DNA of 64,000 bases from Candidatus Fermentimicrarchaeum limneticum (lineage in GTDB: Archaea; Micrarchaeota; Micrarchaeia; Burarchaeales; Fermentimicrarchaeaceae), in contig CP058998.1 in the NCBI GenBank assembly GCA_013426015.1, positions 372,001-436,000 of the forward strand, written 5' to 3'. Made by a program: the position numbers and the translations under genes. Positions 31,901-42,220 of the stretch are shown piece by piece. A model generated the notes under the pieces. That model made no database searches. It saw nothing but the letters and a program-made list of their open reading frames with translations, and had not been told where the DNA came from. Each line of letters starts with the position of its first letter. Positions within the stretch are counted from its first letter, which is position 1.

Positions 31901-32348
31901 CAGTTCGTCTGTGTCGGATTCCCTCATAAGAAGCCTGTTGAGTCCATCACCGGCATCCCGTTCCTCACTCAGTTCACTATCAAAATCACTCTCCTCAAGC
32001 ATGTCATCCAGCCTGAGTTCATCGGTAAGCTCATCGATAAGTTCCAGCATCAGTTCCTCAATCTCCTCAAGTTCCTCATCCAGCTCCTCGAGTAGCTCAT
32101 CATCAATCTCATCACTTTTCAGCGGTGGAAGCCGATACTTCAGGTTCGACCTGCCAGGCTTCCCAGGGGCATTCTTCACAAAGAACCTGTTCAAGGAAAA
32201 AATATTCTCTGAGAAGGAGTACAAGTACACCCCATCGGTAGCGGCATCGATGGAGGACATAACCGCATCAAGCGTTGACCTGAGGGGCCTCATCTCGGGC
32301 TTGACCCTGAGGCCTGTGATAACAGGAAGCAGGAGGAGGAAGAGGTGA
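28905..32348 (+). CDS. Large Ser-rich protein with nucleotidyltransferase-like motif, 1147 aa (copy 2)
   Basis: Same as 2916-6359, including the full-length Ser-rich tract. Confidence 0.75.
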   Translation: MAVSSAPAGSSTPQGQTATTGTGKPVDTAGMVAGRQYTVGGRTVEYQYGRLWYVSEGGGRLAAEVGTGLPPERYGLPQTGPEVYMGGLPLSSRSYIDPTTGVQVVIYPKGTPASVIEAGRQSLEGFTGGALGTTKYGAVYYTSGSMKGKTIGSMQTESQLSQAQDNQLWGFGPSFARPASPEGTGWADTPLYKAVAGEKAVAQAVASFSTRRVGGNYTNLAGSLVSYYGEEKFGFQRASTDIQVMFSKVSVIKPDVIYSTDIGYGKGVEEAFYSGKALLHGRSVSFSSMLNMLPSSEFEIIPGYKESAAPTKSTADKLLEIAGWNAQWKKLSPLGYSEAVFIATGLEAAGGYGKALFEVATPIGSFGEAVRETNWFSKNINLQTAWNVGTYPYTYTYKHPGEVLGGVSMLMGATMPVGAALKTFAIWGAGGVAFAEGFKAITGQPAFSDTKAMSVEFLAGGTSGLMMAFVGSQMGPAFKIIPREDVFGTVGELGKRMGAGAVTLGATSGTYTASELMLYHLPPDYQKMGGSMLMGMGMGALFGGASYGYERAIKSGMAGRVGLEQIEIHQASEGVITQRVWTGAYYEQAGKIRWMRGLETGTELEGKITKFSFFKGVPGIETEGYVLFNPRGLQPFPHTVFEEQMVRIPMEEYAARIDLTGIPPEMRLAQIEAGRGQGDWLRYMRSGEGQWFTRLSVGREIGEISFKPPRAATATTIKEVIGSMDLFQERGAVDIVYGTLKSERAGIVLFGSAQQKVMLGGEMWVSPHDIDIQAMNPPKLASTLVGNLKPIYGENIRISPESASLIEIRTGGEWIHAFDIHSMYGYGEELRGGLYLAWGKYSQAPILSREGFFGETLETQAIRKAASALTPIEAGWGPEPHRLKDVGGMLNIGTFKGATSAVEKFALTVPEDILAGFKEGGVFFRMGTPAYSSQSVSAASSILLPLSTPASLYERSTLQQDVSSSISRSLSSSIARSLSRGSISPSRSISASYSSRISGSSSVSDSLIRSLLSPSPASRSSLSSLSKSLSSSMSSSLSSSVSSSISSSISSSISSSSSSSSSSSSSSISSLFSGGSRYFRFDLPGFPGAFFTKNLFKEKIFSEKEYKYTPSVAASMEDITASSVDLRGLISGLTLRPVITGSRRRKR

Positions 32349-32352
32349 TAAT

Positions 32353-32970
32353 ATGCCTGCACCAAAAGACTTAACAAAAAAAGAGGAATGGAAGAAACAT
32401 CTCAGTGAATCTCATAAAGGATATCAGTTATCAGAAGAAACAAAGATAAAAATTTCTGAAGCAAACAAAGGACATAAAGGATATTGGTTAGGCAAGAAAA
32501 TGAATGAAGAAATCAAAAGAAAAATGTCAGAAACTCGCAAAGGAAAGAAAATTAATCATCCTATAAGCAAAAGACTCCAAGAAAAAATGACTAAATCAAA
32601 ACAAACTTTAGAGTATAGAGAATTAAGGAGTAAAATACGATTAAATATAATTCTCCCAGTAAAAGATACTTCAATAGAACGCAAGATGCAGGACGAATTT
32701 TCAAGCAGAGAGATAGGATACTGCAAACACATTCCAGTTTGCGGAATATGCCAACCTGATATTACTTTCCCTGATAAAAAAATAGCCGTATTTTGTGATG
32801 GAGATTATTGGCATAACTTATCTAACTACAAAATTAGAGATGCAAAACAAAATGAGATATTAAAGAATGCTGGCTGGCTTGTCTTGCGTTATTGGGAACA
32901 CGAAATTAATGCAAATGTAGAAGCTATAGTTGATGAGATAGAAGAAATATTAATGAGGGTAAGAGCGTGA
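32353..32970 (+). CDS. NUMOD3/Vsr-like homing endonuclease, 205 aa (copy 2)
   Basis: Same as 6364-6981. Confidence 0.8.
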   Translation: MPAPKDLTKKEEWKKHLSESHKGYQLSEETKIKISEANKGHKGYWLGKKMNEEIKRKMSETRKGKKINHPISKRLQEKMTKSKQTLEYRELRSKIRLNIILPVKDTSIERKMQDEFSSREIGYCKHIPVCGICQPDITFPDKKIAVFCDGDYWHNLSNYKIRDAKQNEILKNAGWLVLRYWEHEINANVEAIVDEIEEILMRVRA

Positions 32971-33458
32971 GCAACATAATCGATGTCATATATGGTGTGA
33001 TGCTTATCCTTACCATAGCCTTGACGATGGTGATAGTCCTTCTCGTGCTTAATCAGTTATCAGCCGAGTCGTCAGTCCAGTCAACCTTCACATCAGAGCA
33101 GCTGCAGCCGATAACATACGCCCAGAATGCAATCGGGCTGTTCGACTACATGCTTGTCTTCATAATGGTCATGTACTGCATAGCCGCTTTCATAACCGCG
33201 TACTACGTCAGGACCCATCCGGTTTTCTTCGTGGTGATGCTGGTATTGCAGCTCGTCGTGATTGCCGTATCAGCCCTCATATCGAATGTGTGGACCCAGA
33301 TTGCGTCCGACCCGGTTTTCCTGCCGGTAACCAACACACTCACATTCACCCCGCTCATCCTGCACAACCTTCCGATAATCGTCTTGGTCATGAGTTCCGC
33401 AATAGCCATGATATCATACAGCACCCCGGGTAATCCCTATGAGCAATATCGCGAATAG
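32967..33458 (+). CDS. Membrane protein, 163 aa (copy 2)
   Basis: Same as 6978-7469. Confidence 0.7.
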   Translation: MSNIIDVIYGVMLILTIALTMVIVLLVLNQLSAESSVQSTFTSEQLQPITYAQNAIGLFDYMLVFIMVMYCIAAFITAYYVRTHPVFFVVMLVLQLVVIAVSALISNVWTQIASDPVFLPVTNTLTFTPLILHNLPIIVLVMSSAIAMISYSTPGNPYEQYRE

Positions 33459-36156
33459 CCTCATCACCCTGCTCATGCTCGTTTCTGTAGCTTCCGCCTC
33501 GTATGTCTGTTCCCGCACAGCGATAACCGACACCTACTGCAACGATGATGGAAGCAGGACTGCGGTGCTGTATTCATACCAGCCCAACGTGTTGACCGAA
33601 GGCGGGTGGCAGCCCTTCGAGGATGTAGCCTCGCTGGAATACAGGGACGACCACTTCGAACTATCTTACAACGGGCAGACCGTAAGGATAGACCTGTTCG
33701 CGGTGGTGGACGGGAAGGAAACCGCAACCAAAGATACGGAGCTTATGGTAGAGCCTGTAATAATAAAGCAGCGCGGGGGATTCGAGTACGGGGTTATCTT
33801 AGATAACGCGGATAAGGTGGAAGCGCTCGGTTTTAGGATAGGCGGGGACGAGATAAAGGGGATTGTGTACGACTTCTCCGATACTGTCACGGACAAGACT
33901 TCTTTGGAGATGCTGGACTCAAAGACTGCGTTGGTTAGGAACATCAATGCAACCAAACAGCTTACGATAGACCCGCTCATCATATTGAACGAAAGCAATT
34001 CTGGCAACCTTGCGGACACATTCGTCAATGGGAGTGCAACTACAACAAACTATGGGACACTGACTTCGATGCAGGTTGCGTATGTCACTACTGCAAGCAG
34101 AATATTCATGCTTTGGGATGTTCCCACAGGTTCTACCTTTACAACCGTGACCAACGCCCAACTCATCCTGAACGCAAGCACAGTCGGGGGGGCGGTTTCG
34201 CACCAGTGCTACAACACCTCAAACGCATGGACTGAGACTGGGCTTACTTGGGACACCCAGCCATCTGCAAACACTCTGCAATCCGCAACGACACTCGCTG
34301 GTGTTGGAGTGTATAACTGGACTGTGACCGATGCGGTTAATGCCTGCATGAAACAGGCGAACACGAATTGCAGCCTGATGGTGAAACTTACGACTGAAAG
34401 CGGGAGTCAAGCCAATTATTTCTACACGAAGGAGAATGCCCTCGTTACCGCAAGACCGCAGTTGAATATCACATACACGAACTCATATACCTTCCCTGAA
34501 ACTGGATTGGTCGGATACTGGAAGTTTGATGAGGGGATAGGGAGTAATACGGTTGATAGTTCTGGGAGCGAGAACTCAGGGACAATTTCAGGTGCATCTT
34601 GGACGACAAGCAAATACAGGATGAACAGCACATTGAACTATGACGGGGTGAACCAACAGGTTTCAGGTTCGTTCTCACCAACAACAACTACCATGAACTT
34701 CACAGTTTCGGGGTGGATTTATCCAACATCCCAAACAGGCGTTATTTTTGGACTGTATAATGCTTCTACCAGTTGGGTAATTTATCTGAATACTGGCAGG
34801 GATTTGAGTGTATATAATGGGAGCGTAGATATATTTAGTAAGTGGTTCTATCCTCCACTCTATACATGGACACACATTGCTATCGTGTATGACGGTTCTT
34901 ATATTTCGGGTTATGAGAACGGAGTTTTGATTGGTTCTACTGCATTTTCAACACTTAAAACTCCAACTACCCCGACTTTCTACTTAGGAACAACACCCAC
35001 TTTTACAACAGATTATACTGGCACAATAGACGAGGTTAAAATTTGGAACAGGACTCTCTCTGCTTCGGAAGTGATGTCGGAATACCTGAAGAACGGATGC
35101 CTCTACAGCATGAACATCTCCTGCTTCAACGAAAGTTCGACCTCGCAGCAGATATACTATGACCTCATCCTGTCGAACACAACCGCATCGCAGACCTTTG
35201 ATGATATGTGGAACTGGACTTCAAACCAATACTGCAATGGAAGCACTCCGATGAACTCTGTGACCGCAAGCATTTCAAACGACAGCTTCTACTCGCCGAG
35301 GAATTACTATGTCGGTACTGCATCTTCCCCGAATGTGATGGCTTACCTGCTTCCCTTGAATGACCCATATCCAATCCTAAGCAACATACAAATCATTTCC
35401 TCCTCCGGCTATGCAATCCAGAATGCGCTTGTGACGGTCCAGAAACAGATAAGCGGGACATGGGTGACGATAGCGCAGAAATATACTGACGCAACAGGGG
35501 TAGCCGGGTTCAACCTCGATTACCAGACGCAGTATCTCCTTGTTGTGAATGCGACAGGATACCCCGTAGCATACTGGCCCGTCACGCCGACATCGCAAAC
35601 ATACCAGATTTTCCTCACTCCGTCGGCACAGACCGGGCTCTCCCAGATTTTCTCGCAAATTTCGTCAGGCTGCATGGTGGACAACTCATCATATCCGACA
35701 AGCGTGAACATAAGCTGTTCCGCCAATGATTCGAGCGGGCAGCTCCAGTCGGTCAACCTATTTGTCCGCTCGCTCGGGACATACGGAAGTGCCACAATCT
35801 GCGATGTGGATGACGATACCGCGAACTTCACGCTCAACTGCACTGTAAGCAGTCCGATGAACCAGACAGTGACATACACCCTGATTGGCCATACCTCATC
35901 AACATACGGGGTCTTGATTCAGGGTTCATTCAATTTTGGGAGCCAAGCGGTGTACAACAACGGCCTGTTCCCGGCATTCCTGCTCAGCCTTGCGCTGGGT
36001 CTGCTCGGGGTATTCATCAATCCATCCTTAGGAATCGCCTTATTTGGTTCAGGCTGGCTTCTCTCGGCTATAATGGGGCTGATATACATACCACCAATAG
36101 GAATCGGGGCCTTGATAGTGATTTGCGGGCTGTTAATCTACGTATTGAGGACGTGA
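33439..36156 (+). CDS. DNRLRE/LamG surface adhesin, 905 aa (copy 2)
   Basis: Same as 7450-10167. Receptor-binding genes usually diversify fast, so lack of change points to a very recent duplication. Confidence 0.85.
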   Translation: MSNIANSLITLLMLVSVASASYVCSRTAITDTYCNDDGSRTAVLYSYQPNVLTEGGWQPFEDVASLEYRDDHFELSYNGQTVRIDLFAVVDGKETATKDTELMVEPVIIKQRGGFEYGVILDNADKVEALGFRIGGDEIKGIVYDFSDTVTDKTSLEMLDSKTALVRNINATKQLTIDPLIILNESNSGNLADTFVNGSATTTNYGTLTSMQVAYVTTASRIFMLWDVPTGSTFTTVTNAQLILNASTVGGAVSHQCYNTSNAWTETGLTWDTQPSANTLQSATTLAGVGVYNWTVTDAVNACMKQANTNCSLMVKLTTESGSQANYFYTKENALVTARPQLNITYTNSYTFPETGLVGYWKFDEGIGSNTVDSSGSENSGTISGASWTTSKYRMNSTLNYDGVNQQVSGSFSPTTTTMNFTVSGWIYPTSQTGVIFGLYNASTSWVIYLNTGRDLSVYNGSVDIFSKWFYPPLYTWTHIAIVYDGSYISGYENGVLIGSTAFSTLKTPTTPTFYLGTTPTFTTDYTGTIDEVKIWNRTLSASEVMSEYLKNGCLYSMNISCFNESSTSQQIYYDLILSNTTASQTFDDMWNWTSNQYCNGSTPMNSVTASISNDSFYSPRNYYVGTASSPNVMAYLLPLNDPYPILSNIQIISSSGYAIQNALVTVQKQISGTWVTIAQKYTDATGVAGFNLDYQTQYLLVVNATGYPVAYWPVTPTSQTYQIFLTPSAQTGLSQIFSQISSGCMVDNSSYPTSVNISCSANDSSGQLQSVNLFVRSLGTYGSATICDVDDDTANFTLNCTVSSPMNQTVTYTLIGHTSSTYGVLIQGSFNFGSQAVYNNGLFPAFLLSLALGLLGVFINPSLGIALFGSGWLLSAIMGLIYIPPIGIGALIVICGLLIYVLRT

Positions 36157-36160
36157 GAAC

Positions 36161-36604
36161 ATGGCGGATATTCGGGGGCTCATTTATGCGGTGATTCTGG
36201 GGGGGTTCGTGCTGCTCCTCGCCTTAGAGACGCTCATAAGCTCGATGCAGGCGACCTACTCGCCTAACATCACACCCGGCAACCAGTCGCAGAACCTCAC
36301 ATTCACCAACCAGATAGAAAATTTAAATTCCACTATCATCAGCACCCAGAGTTCGATGCAGAACCAGACCGGGATCAGCAGCAATCCTTATGATATGCTG
36401 TCCTCAACCGGCAATGCAGTCTGGGGGACCGTGCAGTTGCTGTTCAGCATAACCGGCCTGTACCTTGCGATAACGGCGGACATAATCAGCGCCTTCAACA
36501 TCGGGGGCGTGCCGGTCGGCTGGATATCCTTCGGGGTTATGATGCTGGTGACATTTAATGTAGCCATAGACTTGATAAGTGCATGGCTCAAATACAGGTT
36601 GTGA
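36161..36604 (+). CDS. Membrane protein, 147 aa (copy 2)
   Basis: Same as 10172-10615. Confidence 0.7.
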   Translation: MADIRGLIYAVILGGFVLLLALETLISSMQATYSPNITPGNQSQNLTFTNQIENLNSTIISTQSSMQNQTGISSNPYDMLSSTGNAVWGTVQLLFSITGLYLAITADIISAFNIGGVPVGWISFGVMMLVTFNVAIDLISAWLKYRL

Positions 36605-36605
36605 T

Positions 36606-36896
36606 ATGACGTACCCAAACCTGACAAATGTGACAAGCATCGAAGGCTTGGCGAGCTACGACAATGCGGTCACGGGCGGGTATTACGCCCCCATGGTTGT
36701 GTTCAGTATTTTCATAATCGTGCTGGGAATCACCGCCGCGTACCTGAAGAACAAATCGATTGTGGTCGCGTCGTTCTTCTCCACGATGTCCGCGATATTC
36801 CTGTGGCTCCTTGGGCTTCTCGCATGGACATACCTCGCGGTTTGCGTGGTGGTGCTCATCGCATCCTCCATACTGCTCATACGGGAATCCGGGTAG
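36606..36896 (+). CDS. Small membrane protein, 96 aa (copy 2)
   Basis: Same as 10617-10907. Confidence 0.65.
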   Translation: MTYPNLTNVTSIEGLASYDNAVTGGYYAPMVVFSIFIIVLGITAAYLKNKSIVVASFFSTMSAIFLWLLGLLAWTYLAVCVVVLIASSILLIRESG

Positions 36897-36907
36897 CTTT
36901 CGCCCCT

Positions 36908-36970
36908 CGCCCCGATACTTTTTAATAGCGCCTGAGTAATATATACTGAACGTGAGAATTGCACGTTCAG
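36908..36970 (+). promoter_or_regulatory. Promoter class A and 5' hairpin (copy 2)
   Basis: Same as 10919-10981. Confidence 0.65.
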
Positions 36971-37050
36971 CTCATTTTGAGGATTGCCGAGGAGGGGCTG
37001 CCAATACCCAAACTACCAAGGGGTTAAAATCCCATAAGGAGGCTGGGTAA

Positions 37051-37344
37051 ATGGCAGGACTTGCAGACATGAGGGCCTACATAATGCTCGTAGGATACAT
37101 AGGGATTTTCGGTGCGATAATCCTCTATGTTCTATCCTCGACTCAGACATCAATCGGCTCAGACCTGACCGCACAGATGAACTATGCGTTCGGCAACGCA
37201 ACTGCAGCAATCATGACATTCTTCCTGTGGATGGGAATAATAGTCGTGATAATCTGCGCGGGTATCGTCCTCTCTACGCTTGTGGGCGACTTCATAGGCG
37301 GAGGCGGAGGCGGAGGCAGAGGCAGAGGCAGACGCAAAAAGTAG
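37051..37344 (+). CDS. Candidate two-helix capsid protein, 97 aa (copy 2)
   Basis: Same as 11062-11355. Confidence 0.55.
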   Translation: MAGLADMRAYIMLVGYIGIFGAIILYVLSSTQTSIGSDLTAQMNYAFGNATAAIMTFFLWMGIIVVIICAGIVLSTLVGDFIGGGGGGGRGRGRRKK

Positions 37345-37400
37345 ACAACGGCTACCAATCAACAGGGGGTTCGCGTGGGGGGCAACACACCCCCACCCTC

Positions 37401-37419
37401 AAAATATTCACTTATATAA
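37401..37419 (+). promoter_or_regulatory. Promoter class B, first site (copy 2)
   Basis: Same as 11412-11430. Confidence 0.7.
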
Positions 37420-37457
37420 GACAGTTATAATATCATATATGGCAGCAGGAACCCAAG

Positions 37458-37769
37458 ATGCCAGCCTTCGAAATCGCAGTCATGCTCCTTGTGTCGTCAT
37501 TGCCCTTCCTCTTCGCATACATCGCATTCCATCTCTGGAATAGGTACACCGCCCTTGGGATATTCTTCCTCCTCCTTGCCCTCGGGTTCATAATGGTGTC
37601 ATTCGGAATCGCCATGCAGTTTGCGGATTCCAACCAGTATCCCGCCCTCACGAGCCTGTTCGCCAGTCTCATATACGTCATGGTCACAGTCATCATCTTT
37701 ACGATAGGGGCGTTCATGTTCGACGTGCTCCCGCTGATGCTAAAAAGGTTTTTCGGTGGAAAGGCTTGA
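37458..37769 (+). CDS. Four-helix membrane protein, 103 aa (copy 2)
   Basis: Same as 11469-11780. Confidence 0.7.
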   Translation: MPAFEIAVMLLVSSLPFLFAYIAFHLWNRYTALGIFFLLLALGFIMVSFGIAMQFADSNQYPALTSLFASLIYVMVTVIIFTIGAFMFDVLPLMLKRFFGGKA

Positions 37770-37906
37770 TTGACATCTGCACGGTCTGCGGAAGGCAGGC
37801 TGAAATAAGATACCTGAAATCATGCATGGACGGATGGACGATGCTGTGCAGTACGGAATGCAAGAAGGAATGGGATGGAAACAATGGTAACGCGGATAAG
37901 GATTGA
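37766..37906 (+). CDS. Small zinc-finger protein, 46 aa (copy 2)
   Basis: Same as 11777-11917. Confidence 0.5.
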   Translation: MIDICTVCGRQAEIRYLKSCMDGWTMLCSTECKKEWDGNNGNADKD

Positions 37907-37944
37907 TATGGGGCAATACGCCCCGGAAATGAGGTGATTAAAAG

Positions 37945-38556
37945 ATGGAAGGATGGAAGAAATATGGAATAGCGGCAATGTGCCTGGTGTTGCTCGGGGT
38001 CGCTGCGTATGTCGCAGTATTGCCGACAGCATATCAGGCAGGAGCAGTAGTGGCTGACAAGGTAGTGTACAGCGAAGACGGGTCAGTGGAACTGGCGAGC
38101 AAGTCGCCGGATGCCCTGCAATACACGGGAGTCCTTTGCGTCGGGGCGAGGCTGGACGGGATTTACTACGACTACGGGTGCAGGCACAACATCATAACCA
38201 GCAAGGGCAGGAATATGCTGGCATGGAGCGTTGAGGGCAACGGGACTGCGTTAGTCCTGAACAAGCTCGGGGTCGGCAACTCATCGGCGGGGCAGGTGGC
38301 AGCGGACACGGACTTGGCAAACCTATATACGAACTGCGGACTCAGCATAGCGACGGTAACGCCATACAGCCCGGGCGTAGGCAACTGGTCGGTGAACAAC
38401 GTATTCACATCGACCTGCACAAACATAGTCGCCAACACAACGGGGATATACAACACCACGACCGCAGGCAACCTGTTCGCAGAGGCAAACTACACATCAG
38501 TGACTTTGAACATCAACGACCAATTAAACTTAACATACAATATGTGGGTGCAGTAG
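37945..38556 (+). CDS. Signal-anchored virion protein, 203 aa (copy 2)
   Basis: Same as 11956-12567. Confidence 0.65.
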   Translation: MEGWKKYGIAAMCLVLLGVAAYVAVLPTAYQAGAVVADKVVYSEDGSVELASKSPDALQYTGVLCVGARLDGIYYDYGCRHNIITSKGRNMLAWSVEGNGTALVLNKLGVGNSSAGQVAADTDLANLYTNCGLSIATVTPYSPGVGNWSVNNVFTSTCTNIVANTTGIYNTTTAGNLFAEANYTSVTLNINDQLNLTYNMWVQ

Positions 38557-38572
38557 GGACGCCCATCTGTGG

Positions 38573-41500
38573 GTGTTCCACTTGAGAATAAACTGGGAGG
38601 TCATCGGATGGACACTGCTCGTTCTGCTATTCCTAATCAGTTCTGCGAAGGCGGAGGGCATTCCAATCCAAGCATCCCCAACCATCGACATCATCTCGCA
38701 GACCTACATAGACAGTTACCTGACTTGGAGTTTTAAGCCAATAGACAACAAGACATGGAGGGCGGGCTTCACAGTAGACCCTGCATTATGGAGCAATGCG
38801 AAGGACTGCCTCGCCCAGCCTGCAGCCTCAAAGGCGGCCTGCTTTACCAACCTGTGCAATGCTGCAGCATCCCTCAGCCCCAACGAGAGCGTCAGGCTCG
38901 GGCTTAACTGCTCCAATTCCACAGACATAACCAAGCTGACGGCTGACTTCGGGAACATGGGCAGCTATCCCCTTACAGCAGTCACGAAGGACATCCAGTT
39001 CTCCAAATTCATAATAGACCTCACCAACGGCAACGGCTCGTTCACAATCTCATTCCCAAACGGCTTTAAAGTCGGGGAGAGCGCAAAATTCGGGTTCGGC
39101 TCGACGATTATCAACACCTCGACGACTGCGTATGCTATTGCCATGTACGGATCGCAAACCCACACATTCTACGCATCTGGGCTATTCTGGAACTGGTATG
39201 TCAACGGGACGAACATAAGCTACAGCTGCAGTGTAGATGGGATTAGTTTTGTCAACCGGACTGCTGTAAGACCATGCAATACTGCGGATTGTTTTGGTGG
39301 AAATTTTGCGGTCTGGTATAACGGGACGTATGTGAGCTATGCATACAGCGATAGGAGTACGCAGAATACCCCTATGTTTTACAGGAGGGGAATTCCGAAC
39401 TCCGACTGCTCGATAACGTGGAGTGCTGCGGAGCAGACCGCCATTTCTGCGACTGCGACCAGAACTTACAGGTATCCAAGCTTGGCTATTGACGACCAGG
39501 GTTACCCCTGGATAGCTTACGTAAACAACACAGCGGACACTACCGTTTATCCATTCATCACGAAATCATCAACGAATGATGGGACTTGGACAACCGCAAG
39601 CGGGTTCGCATACCAGTTAAACTACACTTCCAGTCTTTCTTATATCGCTTCGGCAGTTCCCCTGACAGCAGGAAAGATTCTCGCTGCATATTGCACAGGT
39701 TCGGGAAGGTTGTACATTAGAAGCTGGACTGGGGCTGCTTGGAACAGCGTCGTGAACTCGTCAAGCACCTGCGCGTCAGCGAATATGCATGATGTTGTCG
39801 CAGAGGGGGATAACGCACATTTCGTATTCCTAAGCAGTTCAGCCATAAAATACCTCAACTACACCTACACCACGAACCTAAGGAGTTCCGAGACAACCTT
39901 GGTTACCGGAGGCTTGACCACCACCACCCACCCCTACCTGACATACAACGGGACAGGGACTTTGTATATGTTTTACAGCAAGGTCACGAGTCAGGTGGGG
40001 ACTATCAACTACACGACTAAGACAAAGGCAAACGTTTGGAGCGGTAGAACCTTCTGGTTCACGCTTAACAACCTTACCAATACTGCGGACTATATGGCTC
40101 CATTCTACCAGAATTATAATAATTATATCGGATTAATGGCTATGCAGAACTACACCCCGTCCCTGTTCAACATAACGTTCAGCTTCCTGAATTACTCAAC
40201 TGCGGCAGGGTTGTTGAACCATGCAAACGTCTCGAGTTACATTACTTACGGGGAATCCGCCAGTGTTCTGATGAAACGGGTTCGGTTCGCAAGCGATTAC
40301 GCAACCTACGGGCAGAACATAGCAAAGCAGTCCAAGTTCATGCGGGTCAAGTCCGACTTCCTGGCTTACGTGGAGAACATAGGGAAGTCGGCGGCATTCC
40401 AGAAATTAGCCAGCGACTTCGCAACTTATGGGGAAGGGCTGGTAAGAACGCTCCTGTTCCCGAGAATATCCTACGGCTATGTAACCTATGGGGAATCAAT
40501 AACAAAGCTGTCGAAATTCAGCAGGACTGCGACGGACAACGCAACTTATTACCAGTCAATAGACCGCAGGGCAAAGTTGTCAAAGACATTGACCGACTTC
40601 GCGGCATACGGGGAGAACGTATTGAAGTCCGCAATCTTCGGCAGGATGTCAGCCGATTTCGCGACCTATGGACAGAATGCAGTAAAGTTATCAGAGTTCT
40701 CCAGAACCGCAGCCGACTTCGCAACGTATTACGAGCAAGTGACAAAGCAATCCGCATTCTCCCGAGTCCTGAGCGACTATGCAACCTACTACGAGAATAT
40801 TCTTGGGGAGTTCATATCCACAGCAGCATATGTCAACAACATAACGGTATCGAACTTCATAACCTACTATGAGTCAGCCAGCAGGACGGCGATATTCACA
40901 AGGGGGCTGAGCGACTCGGTTGCATACGGAGAATGGGTAGCCAAGAACTCGGTCTTCACAAAACTGGCGGCTGACTTCGCGGCATACGGGGAGAATCTCA
41001 TTCGCCAGATAAGGATAAGCATAACCGCAACCGACTCGGTGATATATAAAGAATTGATAAACCAGTGGAGGAAGATCTCGCTCATCGTAAGCAGCTATGC
41101 AAGCTTCGGCGATTCTGCAAACAGGATAAGGAGTGTTTCAACCATACTGTTCAGCTGGCTTGATTTCGGGGAGTCCAGCAGCGCCGAGATAAAGGTCACT
41201 GCAGCCAACGTCACATTCGGGCAGGGAGGGGTGGTTTTCACTTGCAACGCGACTTCGCAATCCGACCTTAAAAATGCGAGCCTGTGGATAACCCTGAACA
41301 ATACATGGGCGCTGTACGCGACAAACGAGGTTTCAGGGATTTCCAACCAGACGAATTTCACCATACCATTGGCGGACGGGATATATGTCTGGAACTGCGA
41401 ATGGTGCACCGCGTCGGCCTGTGCCTTCTCGCCGCATAACCAGACATTGCAGCTGAATGATCCGCCGTTATCGCAATTCTTAAGTATAATTGGGGCTGTT

Positions 41501-41893
41501 CTCACAGCCGGAGGTGATTGGTCTATGATAAGTGTGATTGTAACGGGATTGATGGTGTGTGTGTTCGTATACCTTAGCGTGCATCAGGAAGATCCAGCAT
41601 GGAAGCTCGGCTATCTGCTTATGGCTATTATCATGATGTCCGTGGCAATAGTGCTTGCAATAGAAGTGTTATCCACGTCTGAAGTGAGGATAACGAGCTC
41701 CTCCTTCGACGCATCAACAAATACAGTGAGCTTCACTTGGGGCAGTGTCGTAAACACCACGTCACAAAAGAACTTGCTCGCCTCCATGCTCAATCCGATA
41801 TACTGGGTCCTTTACTTGATAATTGCCATTGCGTTGGTCGGGGTAATCCTCGGAGTGGCGGATTACATAGGAAAAGGGAGGAAAAGGGGATGA
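38573..41893 (+). CDS. Giant repeat fibre protein, 1106 aa (copy 2)
   Basis: Same as 12584-15904, with no change in repeat number. Confidence 0.8.
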   Translation: MFHLRINWEVIGWTLLVLLFLISSAKAEGIPIQASPTIDIISQTYIDSYLTWSFKPIDNKTWRAGFTVDPALWSNAKDCLAQPAASKAACFTNLCNAAASLSPNESVRLGLNCSNSTDITKLTADFGNMGSYPLTAVTKDIQFSKFIIDLTNGNGSFTISFPNGFKVGESAKFGFGSTIINTSTTAYAIAMYGSQTHTFYASGLFWNWYVNGTNISYSCSVDGISFVNRTAVRPCNTADCFGGNFAVWYNGTYVSYAYSDRSTQNTPMFYRRGIPNSDCSITWSAAEQTAISATATRTYRYPSLAIDDQGYPWIAYVNNTADTTVYPFITKSSTNDGTWTTASGFAYQLNYTSSLSYIASAVPLTAGKILAAYCTGSGRLYIRSWTGAAWNSVVNSSSTCASANMHDVVAEGDNAHFVFLSSSAIKYLNYTYTTNLRSSETTLVTGGLTTTTHPYLTYNGTGTLYMFYSKVTSQVGTINYTTKTKANVWSGRTFWFTLNNLTNTADYMAPFYQNYNNYIGLMAMQNYTPSLFNITFSFLNYSTAAGLLNHANVSSYITYGESASVLMKRVRFASDYATYGQNIAKQSKFMRVKSDFLAYVENIGKSAAFQKLASDFATYGEGLVRTLLFPRISYGYVTYGESITKLSKFSRTATDNATYYQSIDRRAKLSKTLTDFAAYGENVLKSAIFGRMSADFATYGQNAVKLSEFSRTAADFATYYEQVTKQSAFSRVLSDYATYYENILGEFISTAAYVNNITVSNFITYYESASRTAIFTRGLSDSVAYGEWVAKNSVFTKLAADFAAYGENLIRQIRISITATDSVIYKELINQWRKISLIVSSYASFGDSANRIRSVSTILFSWLDFGESSSAEIKVTAANVTFGQGGVVFTCNATSQSDLKNASLWITLNNTWALYATNEVSGISNQTNFTIPLADGIYVWNCEWCTASACAFSPHNQTLQLNDPPLSQFLSIIGAVLTAGGDWSMISVIVTGLMVCVFVYLSVHQEDPAWKLGYLLMAIIMMSVAIVLAIEVLSTSEVRITSSSFDASTNTVSFTWGSVVNTTSQKNLLASMLNPIYWVLYLIIAIALVGVILGVADYIGKGRKRG

Positions 41894-41915
41894 TTTGACA
41901 TATAAAGGAGTCAAG

Positions 41916-42164
41916 ATGTGGGTAGCTCCTGAATTCCAGAAGTATGTGGATAGGGTCCATGATAGGCTCATAAAGGAAGGAATCAAGCTCAGCAAGGAGG
42001 AGGTTACCCGGCTCATACCTATTATGCAGGAGAACAATGGGAATGGCAGACAGACAATCGTGGTAGTCAAGGAATCGAAGCTGCGGAGCATGAGAAAAAC
42101 ACATGAAGTCGAAGAGGAACTGTATGGGGTATTGGAAATCCCGGAGATGAGATTACGCAAATAG
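41916..42164 (+). CDS. Small, probably DNA-binding protein, 82 aa (copy 2)
   Basis: Same as 15927-16175. Confidence 0.55.
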   Translation: MWVAPEFQKYVDRVHDRLIKEGIKLSKEEVTRLIPIMQENNGNGRQTIVVVKESKLRSMRKTHEVEEELYGVLEIPEMRLRK

Positions 42165-42220
42165 CAGGAAGGGAGATAAGGAATCCGCTGAAGGAATACT
42201 TCATAGACAGGTTCAACGAG